Assembly (NCBI RefSeq): GCF_018889995.1
Contig: NZ_CP076547.1
Coordinates: 682,001 to 746,000, forward strand
Source: Subtercola sp. PAMC28395
GTDB lineage: Bacteria > Actinomycetota > Actinomycetes > Actinomycetales > Microbacteriaceae
Direction: 5' to 3'
Length of the DNA stretch: 64,000 bases
The notes beneath the pieces were generated by a model. It had not been told where the DNA came from, did not search any database, and saw only the letters and a list, made by a program, of their open reading frames with translations. Shown piece by piece: positions 17,611 to 26,823 of the stretch (position 1 is the stretch's first letter; every line of letters starts with the position of its first letter). Position numbers and translations under genes: made by a program.

Positions 17611-18300
17611 ATGACAGATTTCAGCAGGCGCGGGCGTCGAACGAGTGCGCGCAGTGATGATCTCGGCCCTCTCCCGGCCGAACACACCGGAGTCGATCAT
17701 CCCGGTGCCGATCGATTCCGTGAGGCAAACCCCCGTGCCCAATCTCATCAAACCGAACGTCGCACCAGCGTGGATGGGCACGCAGCAGATCTCGGAAACC
17801 TGGTCGGCCGCGGGTTGGTCGCAGTCTGCGAGGGGCCCAATCGCTGGGGACGGGTGGATGTCACACCGACGGGCAGAACCACGTGGAACCGCACGCGGCT
17901 GACGGTCTACCCTCCCGGCACGAATGCAGCCGAACGTCGTGCACTGCAACTGCACCGAAACTGGCCTGTCGCAGGAGCGGTGGTTGCACTCTTTGTCATG
18001 CTCGCCCTCAGTAGCTGGCCCCCGCTGGCCGCGGCAGCTGTCGCGGTTTCGGTCTACGGTGCCGGGCTCATGACCGCACAGGCCCTGACGCGACGCATCC
18101 GCCCGCAGGTCCGACGACTTGTGGTGGTCACTGTTCCGATCGGCGGGCGCATCGAGTCCCTGGGCGACATCGGATCGTTCACCGCAGCGATCGATCGGTT
18201 GCACGCTCTGGACGAACTTCGTCGTCGAGGCGCGATCACGCCCGCAGAGCACGAGGCCGGCTGGGCAGAAATCTACTCAGCTCTGCCACCCCGAGCGTGA
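17611..18300 (+). CDS. DUF6611-like membrane protein
   Basis: 229 aa at most. The part from about residue 65 resembles actinobacterial DUF6611 proteins: LVAVCEGPNRWGRVDVTPTG, then RTRLTVYPPGTNAAERRALQ, followed by a hydrophobic hairpin near 115-155 and a cytoplasmic C-terminal helix containing HALDELRRRGAITPAEHEAGW, a SHOCT-like ending. The first ~55 residues are basic and low in hydrophobics and may not be coding. A GTG at 17770 is a plausible true start; neither start has a well-spaced ribosome site. Function unknown. Confidence 0.55.
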   Translation: MTDFSRRGRRTSARSDDLGPLPAEHTGVDHPGADRFREANPRAQSHQTERRTSVDGHAADLGNLVGRGLVAVCEGPNRWGRVDVTPTGRTTWNRTRLTVYPPGTNAAERRALQLHRNWPVAGAVVALFVMLALSSWPPLAAAAVAVSVYGAGLMTAQALTRRIRPQVRRLVVVTVPIGGRIESLGDIGSFTAAIDRLHALDELRRRGAITPAEHEAGWAEIYSALPPRA

Positions 18301-18313
18301 CTGGCGTGCGCGC

Positions 18314-19510
18314 TTACTCGTCGAGCGCGGCGAATACTTCGCGGGCCGCGGCCAGTGCGGAGTTCGCGGCGGGAACCCCGGCGTAGATTGCCGTGTGCAG
18401 CAATGCCTCGGCGATCTCTGCGCGGGTCAGTCCGTTCGTGAGCGCAGCCCGCACGTGCATCCGGAGCTCGCTCTCGTGACCGCCAGTGACGAGGCAGGCC
18501 AGGGTCAGAAAGCTGCGCGTGCGTCGGTCGAGGCCTGGGCGTGTCCAGATCTCCCCCCAGGCATAACGCGTGATGAAATCCTGGAAGTCGGCCGTCTCCG
18601 GCGTGATCTTCGCGTTAGCCGCATCGACATGGGCATCGCCGAGCACGGCACGCCTGACGACCATGCCGGCGTCATAGGTCTGCGCCGCAGTCGGTGAGGA
18701 TGCCCGGCCGGCCGATTCCGAGCCCCACGGCCCAATGCCCTGCAAATGCGCGAGCACCTCGACAGCGAGCGTATGCGGGTACTCGAGCGTGGGCAGGTGC
18801 CCTGCGTTGCCGATGACGACGTACCGTGCGTTGATCGCCCCAGCCAGCTCCTCGAGCAGCTCTGGCGGCGTCGCCACATCGAATTCACCAGCGACGCACA
18901 GTGCGGGTGTCGTTATGCCAGCAAGCCGATCACGCACGTCGAACTGACCGAGGGCACCGCAGCACAGTGCATACGACTCGTCGTCGATGTCGAGAAGCTC
19001 GTTCAGGGCGCGGGCGGTGAACGAAGGATTGCGTTCGAGGGAGCCGGAGGCGAACCAGCGTTCGGCACTCGACGAGATGAGCGAGGCAGTGCCGCTGGCG
19101 CGTACCTGTATTGCCCGGGCATCCCATCCCTCTGCACTGCCGATCTTCGGCCCCGAGCAGATCACAGCAAGGCTTCGAAGTCGATCGGCGTGGTCGACCG
19201 CAAGTTGCAGTCCGACCGCGCCGCCCATCGAAACGCCGGCGTAGTGGAACGCCCCGCCGCCGACCGCGTCGACGAGCGCGAGCACACCTGTGGCCAATTC
19301 ACTCATGGTGAAAGGCGACGTCGGGCGCGGGCTTGCTCCGTGACCGGGCAGGTCGAAGGTCAGCACGCGGTAGTTCTGGGTCAGTTCGGCAATCAGTGGC
19401 TGCCAGAGCGAGGTCGTTGTGCCGAGGGAGGGGCCGAGAACGAGCAGTTCGGCGTTGGGTGCACCGCTGGCGACGGGGTGGACGGTGCAGCGCAACAGGG
19501 GAACACTCAT
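18314..19510 (-). CDS. pcaL: PcaD-PcaC fusion: enol-lactonase/carboxymuconolactone decarboxylase
   Basis: 398 aa from the ATG at 19510, which overlaps the pcaB stop by 4 nt; the frame is open further upstream inside pcaB but that is not this gene. Residues ~1-255 are an alpha/beta hydrolase (LTFDLPGHGASPRP; nucleophile elbow YAGVSMGGAVGLQLA; His in NAGHLPTLEYP), the 3-oxoadipate enol-lactonase PcaD. Residues ~275-398 are 4-carboxymuconolactone decarboxylase PcaC (RRAVLGDAHVDAANA; WTRPGLDRRTRSFLTLACL; EALLHTAIYAGVPAANSA). This fusion is common in actinomycetes. It performs the last two steps from 4-carboxymuconolactone to 3-oxoadipate. Confidence 0.94.
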   Translation of the reverse strand: MSVPLLRCTVHPVASGAPNAELLVLGPSLGTTTSLWQPLIAELTQNYRVLTFDLPGHGASPRPTSPFTMSELATGVLALVDAVGGGAFHYAGVSMGGAVGLQLAVDHADRLRSLAVICSGPKIGSAEGWDARAIQVRASGTASLISSSAERWFASGSLERNPSFTARALNELLDIDDESYALCCGALGQFDVRDRLAGITTPALCVAGEFDVATPPELLEELAGAINARYVVIGNAGHLPTLEYPHTLAVEVLAHLQGIGPWGSESAGRASSPTAAQTYDAGMVVRRAVLGDAHVDAANAKITPETADFQDFITRYAWGEIWTRPGLDRRTRSFLTLACLVTGGHESELRMHVRAALTNGLTRAEIAEALLHTAIYAGVPAANSALAAAREVFAALDE

Positions 19511-20928
19511 GGTGAGACCTTCGTTTGGGCGAGACGATGCTGATCGACGAGACTCCGGTGCCGCTCGAGTACGGCATCGATCGCTGGACCAGTCTGGCCC
19601 ACTGGTGCTTCGGGGTTGAAAACGCGTTGCACGGTGTCGCGAACCTCGCGCCCATGCCCGGCCACCTCCAGCTGCTCGTCGAGAACGACGGCCAGCGGCG
19701 ACGACGCTGAAACATGGCCGGAAGCCCCCTTCACCAGCGCGAACGCCGCCGTCTTGCCGAGCATTCCGGCCAACACGGCAGAAACCCGTTCGGAGTAGAG
19801 CAGCCCGTGGGTGATGTCGAGGTTCTCGCGCATTCGGCCGCCATCGACGCGCAGGTTCGCGAGAAGCCCCGACGCGGCGGCCGTGCTCGTGATCGCAAGC
19901 CGCTCGAGCTCGCGAAGAGTCTGCCATTCCGCGTGCCAGCCACCGATGGCGCGCTGGTCTTCGGCCAACAGGCTCGCGTAGAGGGTCGACAACAGCCCCG
20001 GCGCCTGCTTTCCGGCCGAGACGATGAGCACTGAGCTGACGGGGTTGCGCTTGTGCGGCATCGCCGACGAGCCGCCTTCACCTTCGGCCAGGCCTTCAGA
20101 CAGTTCGCCGATCTCCGTGCGCGACAGTTCGGCGACGTTCAGGGCGATGGTGGCGACGACGCCCGTGGCCCCTGCGAGGGCCGACCCGAGTTCGGCGATC
20201 GGCAAGCGGTTACTGTGCCAGCTGATCACCGGGGCTACGAGCCCGAGTTCTGCAGCATAGGCCGAGACCACGCGTTCGACACTCGTCGATGCCGGATGCC
20301 CGGGCAGACGTGTCTCTGCGGCGTCGGTGAGCGCTCCGAGGGTACCGACGGCGCCGGCCAGCGAAGCGGGGAGCTTCTGCCGGGCATCCATTACGCTCAG
20401 GATGACCGTGCACACCGCGTCGAGCCAACCTGCGACGACGAAGCCGAACGTGGTGGGCGAGGCATGCTGGCCGAGGGTTCGGCCGGCCTGGGGTGTGGCC
20501 CGATGCGCTTCAGCGAGCACAGCGAGCGAACCCGCGAGCGCCACGAGCGACTCGAGTGTGGCCTCGAGTGTGGTGGCCGCGATGATCATGGTGGCGGTGT
20601 CGATGATGTCCTGGCTGGTGGCCCCGACGTGCACGTGGTCGGAGGAGCCGGCGTGGAGCGTCTCTGCGCGGGCCGCGAGCGCCTTGGCCAGGGGAATGAC
20701 CGGGTTACCGCCCGATCGCCCGGCAGCGCCGAGGGCTTCGCGGTCGAGAGCCGCGGTGTCGGCCAGGGAGTCGGCGACGCCGAGCATCCATTCGGGCGCC
20801 AGCCCTGCGGTCACCAGGGCTCGACTGAGGGCGACCTCGGCGTCGACGAGGGCCTGGAGCCAGGCCTCGTCGCCGACGAGTGACTCTGCCATGCCATCGG
20901 CACCCAGGGGGTCAAGCAGATCAGGCAT
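19507..20928 (-). CDS. pcaB: 3-carboxy-cis,cis-muconate cycloisomerase
   Basis: 473 aa from ATG at 20928 (MPDLLDPLGADGM), which overlaps the pcaG stop by 8 nt. It belongs to the fumarase/aspartase superfamily: SSDHVHVGATSQDIIDTA near 115 and the signature GEGGSSAMPHKRNPVSS near 285. It converts 3-carboxymuconate to 4-carboxymuconolactone. Bacterial PcaB proteins often run to about 450 aa, so the length fits. It is fourth of the five coupled pob-pca genes. Confidence 0.94.
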   Translation of the reverse strand: MPDLLDPLGADGMAESLVGDEAWLQALVDAEVALSRALVTAGLAPEWMLGVADSLADTAALDREALGAAGRSGGNPVIPLAKALAARAETLHAGSSDHVHVGATSQDIIDTATMIIAATTLEATLESLVALAGSLAVLAEAHRATPQAGRTLGQHASPTTFGFVVAGWLDAVCTVILSVMDARQKLPASLAGAVGTLGALTDAAETRLPGHPASTSVERVVSAYAAELGLVAPVISWHSNRLPIAELGSALAGATGVVATIALNVAELSRTEIGELSEGLAEGEGGSSAMPHKRNPVSSVLIVSAGKQAPGLLSTLYASLLAEDQRAIGGWHAEWQTLRELERLAITSTAAASGLLANLRVDGGRMRENLDITHGLLYSERVSAVLAGMLGKTAAFALVKGASGHVSASSPLAVVLDEQLEVAGHGREVRDTVQRVFNPEAPVGQTGPAIDAVLERHRSLVDQHRLAQTKVSP

Positions 20929-21508
20929 CGAAGTCCAGGAATACCGTCTCACCCTCGCCCTGCAGGCGAATGTCGAAGCGATACGAGCGGGGTCCGTCTG
21001 CAACGGCCACCAGGGTCGCCCGGCGGTCGGCCGGCACGCTTTTCAGCACGGCGTCGGTCTCGGCGAGCGCCTCGAGGGCCGACTCGTCGACGAAGTACGC
21101 GCGGGTGAAGAGGTGGTGGAGCAGCCCGCGGGCGAAGACCGTGACCAGCGCGTACGGTGCCTCACCCCCGACGGAACCCGGCGTCACTGTCGTGAAGGTG
21201 AAGTCCCCGGCGCGGGTGGTGGCGGCGCGGCCGAAGCCGGTGAAGGTGTAGCCGTCGGGCTCCTGGGCACCCAGTTCGCGGCTGATCTCGCCGTTCTCAT
21301 CGGGCTGCCAGATCTCGACGAGGGCATCCTGCAAGCCCACACCTACGCCATCGATGACGCGGCCGTGAAGCCGGATCGCCGCCGGGTGAGCCGGATTGAC
21401 GAGTTCGGGGCCACCTTCATAGGGCAGGGCGAAACCGTAGAACGGGCCCACGGTCTGCGACGGGGTCTGCACGAACTCCGCCTGCACGAATTCACTCATG
21501 GTCATCAT
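20921..21508 (-). CDS. pcaG: Protocatechuate 3,4-dioxygenase alpha subunit
   Basis: 195 aa. Intradiol dioxygenase fold: TPSQTVGPFYGFALPYEGG near the N-terminus, IRLHGRVIDGVGVGLQDALVEIWQ near 50, and GDFTFTTVTPG near 112. As usual for alpha subunits it lacks the full iron ligand set, which the beta subunit supplies. The start may be ATG at 21508 or 21499; both overlap the pcaH stop. It pairs with PcaH to form the ring-cleaving oligomer. Confidence 0.94.
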   Translation of the reverse strand: MMTMSEFVQAEFVQTPSQTVGPFYGFALPYEGGPELVNPAHPAAIRLHGRVIDGVGVGLQDALVEIWQPDENGEISRELGAQEPDGYTFTGFGRAATTRAGDFTFTTVTPGSVGGEAPYALVTVFARGLLHHLFTRAYFVDESALEALAETDAVLKSVPADRRATLVAVADGPRSYRFDIRLQGEGETVFLDFDA

Positions 21509-22271
21509 CCTGCTCCATCCACGTTGATTTCGGGCCCGTCAGAACGATGTTCCAGCGATACCCGGTTGCCCACTCCGGCTTCGTGACGTCGTGGTCGTAA
21601 CTCGAGATGAGGCGCTCACGGGCTGCCGGGTCGACGATCGACTGGTAGATCGGGTCGAGGGCGAACAGTGGGTCACCCGGAAAGTACATCTGCGTGATGA
21701 GTCGCTGGGTGAACGCCGTGCCGAAGAGCGAGAAGTGGATGTGCGCGGGCCGCCACGCGTTCAGGTGATTCTTCCAGGGATAGGGGCCCGGTTTGATCGT
21801 GGTGAACTGGTAGCTGCCGTCGTCACCAGTGACGACCCGGCCGACGCCGGTGAAGTTGGGGTCGAGTGGCGCCGGGTGCTGGTCGCGCTTGTGCACGTAC
21901 CGGCCTGCAGAATTCGCCTGCCAGATCTCCATGAGCTGGTTGCGCACCGGCCGGCCTTCGCCGTCGAGAACCTTGCCGGTGACGATGATCCGTTCGCCGA
22001 GCGGCTCGCCGTTGTGCTGGATGGTGAGGTCGCTCTCATACCAGTCGACGTCGGTGTGCCCGAACGCCGGCGAGGTGCGCTCGATCGCTTCAGGGTCGGC
22101 CTTCACCAGCGCGTGGGTGGGGTGTCTCAGCACCGAGCTCCGGTACGGCGCATAGCCGCGACGCGGGTGGAGCTCTGGCTGCCCGCCGTCGTGGCGGGCA
22201 GCCAGAGCTTCGGAGCTGATCGCCGCCATCTCGGCATTGATTTCGTTCTGGCTGGCCAGTGTTTCCGACAT
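21492..22271 (-). CDS. pcaH: Protocatechuate 3,4-dioxygenase beta subunit
   Basis: 259 aa, slightly longer than typical. RHPTHALVKADPEAIERTSP near the N-terminus and the iron site are clear: the Tyr ligand and the paired His ligands occur in PYPWKNHLNAWRPAHIHFSL near residues 163-182, preceded by WQANSAGRYVHKRDQHPAPLD with another Tyr. It cleaves protocatechuate between its hydroxyls to 3-carboxy-cis,cis-muconate. It overlaps pcaG and follows pobA after 56 bp. Confidence 0.95.
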   Translation of the reverse strand: MSETLASQNEINAEMAAISSEALAARHDGGQPELHPRRGYAPYRSSVLRHPTHALVKADPEAIERTSPAFGHTDVDWYESDLTIQHNGEPLGERIIVTGKVLDGEGRPVRNQLMEIWQANSAGRYVHKRDQHPAPLDPNFTGVGRVVTGDDGSYQFTTIKPGPYPWKNHLNAWRPAHIHFSLFGTAFTQRLITQMYFPGDPLFALDPIYQSIVDPAARERLISSYDHDVTKPEWATGYRWNIVLTGPKSTWMEQDDDHE

Positions 22272-22327
22272 CTGGGGGGCTGACTTTCTCTGGGTGATGC
22301 TTCGTCAAGTGTGGGTTCGTGGGCGCG

Positions 22328-23512
22328 TCAGTTGAGCGGCAGGCCGGTGTACTGCTCGGCCAGCGAGCGCTGGGCGTACACCGAGTGGGTGACGTAGTCG
22401 AGTCGGCCGAGCTGGCTGCGGTAGTCGAAGGCCGCCTCGTCACCGGCGCCGGGGCGAACGTGCAGGAGGTCGGTCATCCACTGGGAGAACTGCTGCACCT
22501 TCCACTGGCGCGCCAGTGCGGTGTCGCTGTACGAGCTCAGCAGCGCTGAGTCGTCGGCGTAATGGGCGACGAGAGCCGCACTCAGCTGCGTCACGTCGGA
22601 GATGGCCGAGTTGAGGCCCTTGGCGCCGGTCGGCGGAACGATGTGGCCGGAGTCGCCGACGAGGAACAGTGATCCGTGGTTGAGGGTCGACGCCACGAAG
22701 CTGCGCATCGGGGTGATCGACTTCTCTGTGACGGGACCCTCGTTCAGCGCCCAGCCGTCGATCGCGAGCCGGGTGTGCAGGGCATCCCAAATGCGCGAAT
22801 CGGGCCAGTTCGAGATGTCATCACCCGGGTCGACCTGGATGTACAGGCGCGAGACCGAGTTCGAGCGCATCGAGTGCATGGCGAAACCGTCGGGGTGCAG
22901 GGCGTAGATGAGCTCGTCTGTCGACGGTGCCACGTCAGCGAGAATGCCGAGCCAGGCGAACGGATAGGTCTTGTCGAAGACCGTGAGGCGGTCTTTCGGA
23001 ATCGCCGGGCGGGAGATGCCGTGGAACCCGTCTGCACCGACGATGAAGTCGGCCTCGACCGTGTAGTCCGAGCCGTCGTGCGTGAAAGTCAGTGACGGTG
23101 AACGCGTCTCGATGCCGTGCACCGCGACGTCACCTGCCTCGTAGAAGACGGCAGATCCGGCGGCATCGTGCGCGGCTTCGAGGTCGCGAACGACGGACTG
23201 TTGGCCGTACACCGTGACCGTGCGGCCGATCAGTTCGTTGAAGTCGATGTGGTGGCGGAGGCCAGGCGACTGCAGGTAGATGCCGTGGTGCACGAGCCCG
23301 TCAGCGTCGACGCCCTCGCTGACGCCAAGCTGCTGCAGGGTTTCGACGGCTCCCTGTTCGAGAACGCCGGCGCGCACCCGGCCGAGAATGTATTCGCGAG
23401 ACTTGTTCTCGACGATGACGAAATCGATCCCGGCCTGCCGGAGCGACCAGCCCAGAAGGAGTCCGGCGGGGCCGGCACCGATGATGGCGACGCGGGTAGT
23501 GAGTGTGGGCAC
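22328..23512 (-). CDS. pobA: 4-hydroxybenzoate 3-monooxygenase
   Basis: 394 aa, the standard PobA length. FAD-binding motifs: RVAIIGAGPAGLLLGWSL at the N-terminus, the DG motif ADFIVGADGFHGISRPAI near 155, and LVGDSGHIVPPTGAKGLNSA near 284. RVRAGVLEQGAVETLQQLGV near 45 is characteristic of 4-hydroxybenzoate hydroxylase. It makes protocatechuate from 4-hydroxybenzoate using NAD(P)H and O2. It feeds pcaHG directly downstream and receives the predicted end product of the neighbouring phosphorylation-initiated cresol pathway. Confidence 0.95.
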   Translation of the reverse strand: MPTLTTRVAIIGAGPAGLLLGWSLRQAGIDFVIVENKSREYILGRVRAGVLEQGAVETLQQLGVSEGVDADGLVHHGIYLQSPGLRHHIDFNELIGRTVTVYGQQSVVRDLEAAHDAAGSAVFYEAGDVAVHGIETRSPSLTFTHDGSDYTVEADFIVGADGFHGISRPAIPKDRLTVFDKTYPFAWLGILADVAPSTDELIYALHPDGFAMHSMRSNSVSRLYIQVDPGDDISNWPDSRIWDALHTRLAIDGWALNEGPVTEKSITPMRSFVASTLNHGSLFLVGDSGHIVPPTGAKGLNSAISDVTQLSAALVAHYADDSALLSSYSDTALARQWKVQQFSQWMTDLLHVRPGAGDEAAFDYRSQLGRLDYVTHSVYAQRSLAEQYTGLPLN

Positions 23513-23636
23513 AGTGTTTCTTCCTGAGCGACGGTGGTGAGGATGATCGCCAGTATCGCCTGCGGCGGACCCCGTCCGAGCGCTCCTTCCGCTCAGCGGA
23601 AACTCTCGTCGCTTGGCCGATCGTGGTTCGAGGCTC

Positions 23637-24452
23637 TCATCCGGCGGTGGAGCGAAAGCCGAGGGCCCTGCTGATGCCCCGTGCCGCCACGCGCACGACG
23701 GCCTCGTTCGCGCGGGCCGCGGACTCCGACGTGCGGATCACAATGGAGACGGCCCCGACCACCGCCCCGCTGCGATCGCGGACGGGCGCTGCGGTCGACG
23801 ATGATCCCGGCGTCATCTCCTCGCTCATCTGGGCGATGCCGCTCGCCCGGATCTCGGCGAGACGGCGCCGCAGAACGTCGGGCGAGGTCACCGTGCCGGG
23901 CAGAAAACCAGTGAGCGGGGCATCCAGGTAGTCGTTGATGAAGTCGGCCGAGGCGAATGCCAGCAGAACGAGCCCGACCCCTGTCGAATGCAGGGGCAGC
24001 CGAGCGCCCACCCTCGAGATGATCGGTACGGCACCGTGGCCGGTGAGTTTCTCGAGGTAGAGAGCATCGCGTCCGTCGAAAATCGCGAGGTGCACGTGCT
24101 CGTGGGTCGCCTCGAAGAGGTCTTCGAGGTAGGGCAGCGCCGCAGAGCGGAGGTTCTTTGCCGACGGCGCCTGCACCCCGAGTTCCCAGAGGCGAAGGCC
24201 CAGGTTGTAGCGCCCATCGTCGGTGCGCGTGAGGCCACCCCACGAGACCCACTCGCCGACGAGGCGGTGCGCTGTCGAGAGTGGCAGGCCGGCCCGCTCG
24301 GCAATGGCCGTCAAGGTGAGCGATGCCGTCGTGGGCGCGACGGTGAAGGCATCGAGAATGGCGAAGAGTTTCGACGCCACCGTACGACCATCACTGTCTT
24401 GCTGCTGCGTCGCCACAGCCCCGATGTTAGCCGACGACCTCCGGGCCCTCAC
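23637..24452 (-). CDS. IclR family regulator, probably of pobA-pca
   Basis: 271 aa at most; a GTG at 24416 (before ATQQQDSD) is another start. N-terminal IclR winged HTH: ASKLFAILDAFTVAPTTASL, TAIAERAGLPLSTAHRLVGE. C-terminal effector domain follows: HLAIFDGRDALYLEKLTG near 130, RLPLHSTGVGLVLLAFAS near 165, and IAQMSEEMTPGSSSTAAPV. It lies 124 bp upstream of pobA on the same strand, and IclR proteins such as PcaR, PobR and PcaU control these genes in other bacteria. It is divergent from a second IclR gene. Confidence 0.88.
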   Translation of the reverse strand: MRARRSSANIGAVATQQQDSDGRTVASKLFAILDAFTVAPTTASLTLTAIAERAGLPLSTAHRLVGEWVSWGGLTRTDDGRYNLGLRLWELGVQAPSAKNLRSAALPYLEDLFEATHEHVHLAIFDGRDALYLEKLTGHGAVPIISRVGARLPLHSTGVGLVLLAFASADFINDYLDAPLTGFLPGTVTSPDVLRRRLAEIRASGIAQMSEEMTPGSSSTAAPVRDRSGAVVGAVSIVIRTSESAARANEAVVRVAARGISRALGFRSTAG

Positions 24453-24567
24453 TGTTGAGGCGCAGCCACTGACCCTCGGCGCGCGCTCTCAGTGCAGGTG
24501 AGCATGATGCGCGAGCATACTGGGCACAGGCGCACGAGCGCTTCGACGACGAAGGGGCGATGACACA

Positions 24568-25359
24568 GTGTCAGGTCGAGTGGCGAGTCCAGGTGAGAGC
24601 GTCACCTCACGCGCGCTGCGTGTTCTGGCGGCCTTCGAGCACACCGGTACGCCCCTCTCCCTCGCCGACATCGTCGCCCAGACCGGTCTTCCGCGAAGCA
24701 CAGCGCACCGGATGCTCGGCGAGCTCGAGCAGTGGGGCGCCGTTCAGCGTGACGCCCATGGTCGCTACCAGATCGGTCTTCGGTTGTGGGAGCTGGGGCA
24801 GCACGCCGGCGTCAAGCTGCGCGACGTTGCGCGGCCCTACCTGCAGGACCTGTTCGGGCTCACCCAGGACACCGTGCACATCGCCATCCGTGAGGGTGCA
24901 GAGGTGCTCTACATCGACCGCGTCTACGGCAGCCGCCGCGTGCCACAGGCCTCGCGGGTGGGCGGACGGCTTCCGGTGCACGCGACGGCGGTGGGCAAGG
25001 TGATCCTGGCGTTCGAAGAGGAGTGGGTTCGCGACGCCGTTCTCGACGGCCCTCTCGAACAGCGCACCTCCCGGACCGAGACGGACCCGGTGAAACTGAG
25101 GCGTGAACTCGAGGCCATCCGCCACCGCGGGTACGCACAGACCTCAGAAGAGGTGCGGGTCGGCTCCTGTTCTCTCGCCGTGCCCTTCTTCCAGAAGGAC
25201 GGCCGCATCTTCGGCGGCCTCGGCGTGGTGCTCCCCATCGACCGCGCCAACGAACTCGAACGAAGCCTGCCGAGCCTCATCGGCACGGCACGGCGAATCG
25301 AGCTCGGCATCGCGAATCTGCCGGTCTCAGCTCTGCGCTCCAATGCCCGCTCGCACTGA
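24568..25359 (+). CDS. IclR family regulator, probably of the cresol operon
   Basis: 263 aa from GTG at 24568 with AAGGGG about ten bases upstream. N-terminal HTH: TSRALRVLAAFEHTGTPLSL then DIVAQTGLPRSTAHRMLGEL. Effector domain: HIAIREGAEVLYIDRVYGSR near 105, RLPVHATAVGKVILAFEEEW near 135, and YAQTSEEVRVGSCSLAVPF near 190. It precedes the P450-led operon by 144 bp in the same direction. A palindrome GACACAGTGTC at 24562-24572 overlaps its start codon and may be an autoregulatory site. It is the best candidate regulator of the adjacent catabolic genes. Confidence 0.86.
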   Translation: MSGRVASPGESVTSRALRVLAAFEHTGTPLSLADIVAQTGLPRSTAHRMLGELEQWGAVQRDAHGRYQIGLRLWELGQHAGVKLRDVARPYLQDLFGLTQDTVHIAIREGAEVLYIDRVYGSRRVPQASRVGGRLPVHATAVGKVILAFEEEWVRDAVLDGPLEQRTSRTETDPVKLRRELEAIRHRGYAQTSEEVRVGSCSLAVPFFQKDGRIFGGLGVVLPIDRANELERSLPSLIGTARRIELGIANLPVSALRSNARSH

Positions 25360-25390
25360 CAGCGTCGGTACGAAACCGTCAGTCGACCGT

Positions 25391-25434
25391 GAACAACCCA
25401 AGCCATTCCCATTCAGTGGGATTCACTGTTGTTC
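25391..25434. promoter_or_regulatory. Nested inverted repeat before the P450 operon
   Basis: Outer arms GAACAAC (25391-25397) and GTTGTTC (25428-25434) enclose an inner TCCCA-TTCAG-TGGGA. The inner palindrome is IclR-operator-sized and lies 70-110 bp upstream of the P450 start. It could be an operator or an RNA hairpin; no terminator-like T run follows. Confidence 0.45.
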
Positions 25435-25503
25435 TCGCCCAGCGCACACCCGAAGCTTGACCCACCTCCCCAACGTCGGGGATTGCAGATGAAGGAGCAC
25501 CGC

Positions 25504-26823
25504 ATGACGGTCGACCTACCGACGCAGACTGCGCCACTTGCCACACCAGCATCGGCCGGGAAATGCCCTGTCGACCACGCGAATCTCGCGCCGTCGACGG
25601 CACAGCACCACGGCTATGACGCGTTCGCCATGACGAACCCCTTCCCCTCCTACTCTGAACTCCGCGAACAAGAACCCGTGATGTTCGACGAGAGCATCGG
25701 CTACTACATCGTGAGCCGCTACGACGACATCAAGGCCGTCTTCGACAACTGGCAGACCTTCAGCAGCGAGAACGCCCAAGCCCCGGTGCGCCCCCGCGGC
25801 CCCCAGGCCACGCAGATCATGAACGACGGCGGGTTCACCGCCTACTCCGGGCTGTCTGCGCGGGTTCCCCCGGAGCACACCCGCATGCGCACCATCGTGC
25901 AGAAGGCCTTCACCCCGCGCCGCTACAAAGTACTCGAGCCCGCCATCCGCGAGAACACCGCTCGCCTGCTGCAACGGATGCTCGACAACCCCCTGCGCGA
26001 GGGCGACTTTCTGCGTGACGTCGCCACCGACATCCCGACCGTCACCATCCTGACCCTGCTCGGCGTCGACCCGGAGATGGTGCCGACCTACAAGCGCTGG
26101 TCGGAGTCGCGAGCGGCGATGACCTGGGGCGACCTCACAGACGAGGAACAGATCCCTCACGCCCATAACCTCGTCGAGTACTGGACGGAATGCCAGCGCC
26201 TCGTCTCTGCCGCCCACGAGAACGGCGGAGACGACCTCGTGGCCGACCTGGTCGCCGCGCAGAATGCCGGGGCGGATATCTCCGACCACGAGATCGCCTC
26301 GGTCTGCTACAGCCTGCTCTTCGCAGGTCACGAGACCACCACCACACTCATCTCCAACACCATCCGCGTGCTGCTCAGTCACCCCGAAGAATGGCAGAAG
26401 GTCGTCGACGACCCAAGCCTCATCCCCGCGGCCATCGACGAGACCCTGCGGTTCAGCCCGTCGATCGTCGGCTGGCGGCGCAAGGCCCTGGCCGACACCG
26501 AGATCGGCGGTGTGCCGATACCGGCCGGCTCGAACATCCTGCTGCTCATGGGGTCGGCGAATCGCGATGCGGCCGTCTTCGACGAGCCTGAGGTCTTCGA
26601 CATCACGAGGGTCAATGCTCGCAATCACCTCGCGTTCGGATTCGGGATCCACTACTGCCTCGGAAATCTCCTCGCGAAGCTGCAGGACAAGATCGTTGTC
26701 GAAGAGACGGTGAAGGCGATACCCAGCCTGCAGATCGTCAACCCCGAGCAGATCGTCTTCGGCGACAACCTGTCATTCCGGGCGCCCACATCGGTGCCTG
26801 TCACCTGGAAGGCCGCATCATGA
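25504..26823 (+). CDS. creJ: Cytochrome P450, CreJ-like (alkylphenyl phosphate hydroxylase)
   Basis: 439 aa from ATG at 25504, chosen for AAGGAG six bases upstream; the frame is open earlier without protein-like sequence. Class I bacterial P450 signatures: I-helix AGHETT at 274-279, ExxR as ETLR with Glu313 and Arg316, and heme loop FGFGIHYCLG with the thiolate Cys385. It is the first gene of an operon that also encodes a [2Fe-2S] ferredoxin and an FAD reductase. By analogy with C. glutamicum CreJ it should hydroxylate the methyl group of 4-methylphenyl phosphate. The P450 assignment is firm; the substrate is inferred from context. Confidence 0.9.
   Translation: MTVDLPTQTAPLATPASAGKCPVDHANLAPSTAQHHGYDAFAMTNPFPSYSELREQEPVMFDESIGYYIVSRYDDIKAVFDNWQTFSSENAQAPVRPRGPQATQIMNDGGFTAYSGLSARVPPEHTRMRTIVQKAFTPRRYKVLEPAIRENTARLLQRMLDNPLREGDFLRDVATDIPTVTILTLLGVDPEMVPTYKRWSESRAAMTWGDLTDEEQIPHAHNLVEYWTECQRLVSAAHENGGDDLVADLVAAQNAGADISDHEIASVCYSLLFAGHETTTTLISNTIRVLLSHPEEWQKVVDDPSLIPAAIDETLRFSPSIVGWRRKALADTEIGGVPIPAGSNILLLMGSANRDAAVFDEPEVFDITRVNARNHLAFGFGIHYCLGNLLAKLQDKIVVEETVKAIPSLQIVNPEQIVFGDNLSFRAPTSVPVTWKAAS

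Noticed and set aside
17500..18252. 250-codon minus-strand frame opposite the DUF6611-like gene
   Set aside because: No recognisable domain and an irregular composition; the plus-strand frame has the DUF6611 pattern and membrane hairpin. The region 17611-17770 remains ambiguous.
19511..19927. Longer start for the PcaD-PcaC fusion
   Set aside because: The extra 139 residues lie inside pcaB in another frame and lack hydrolase features; the ATG at 19510 gives the standard enol-lactonase beginning and an ATGA overlap.
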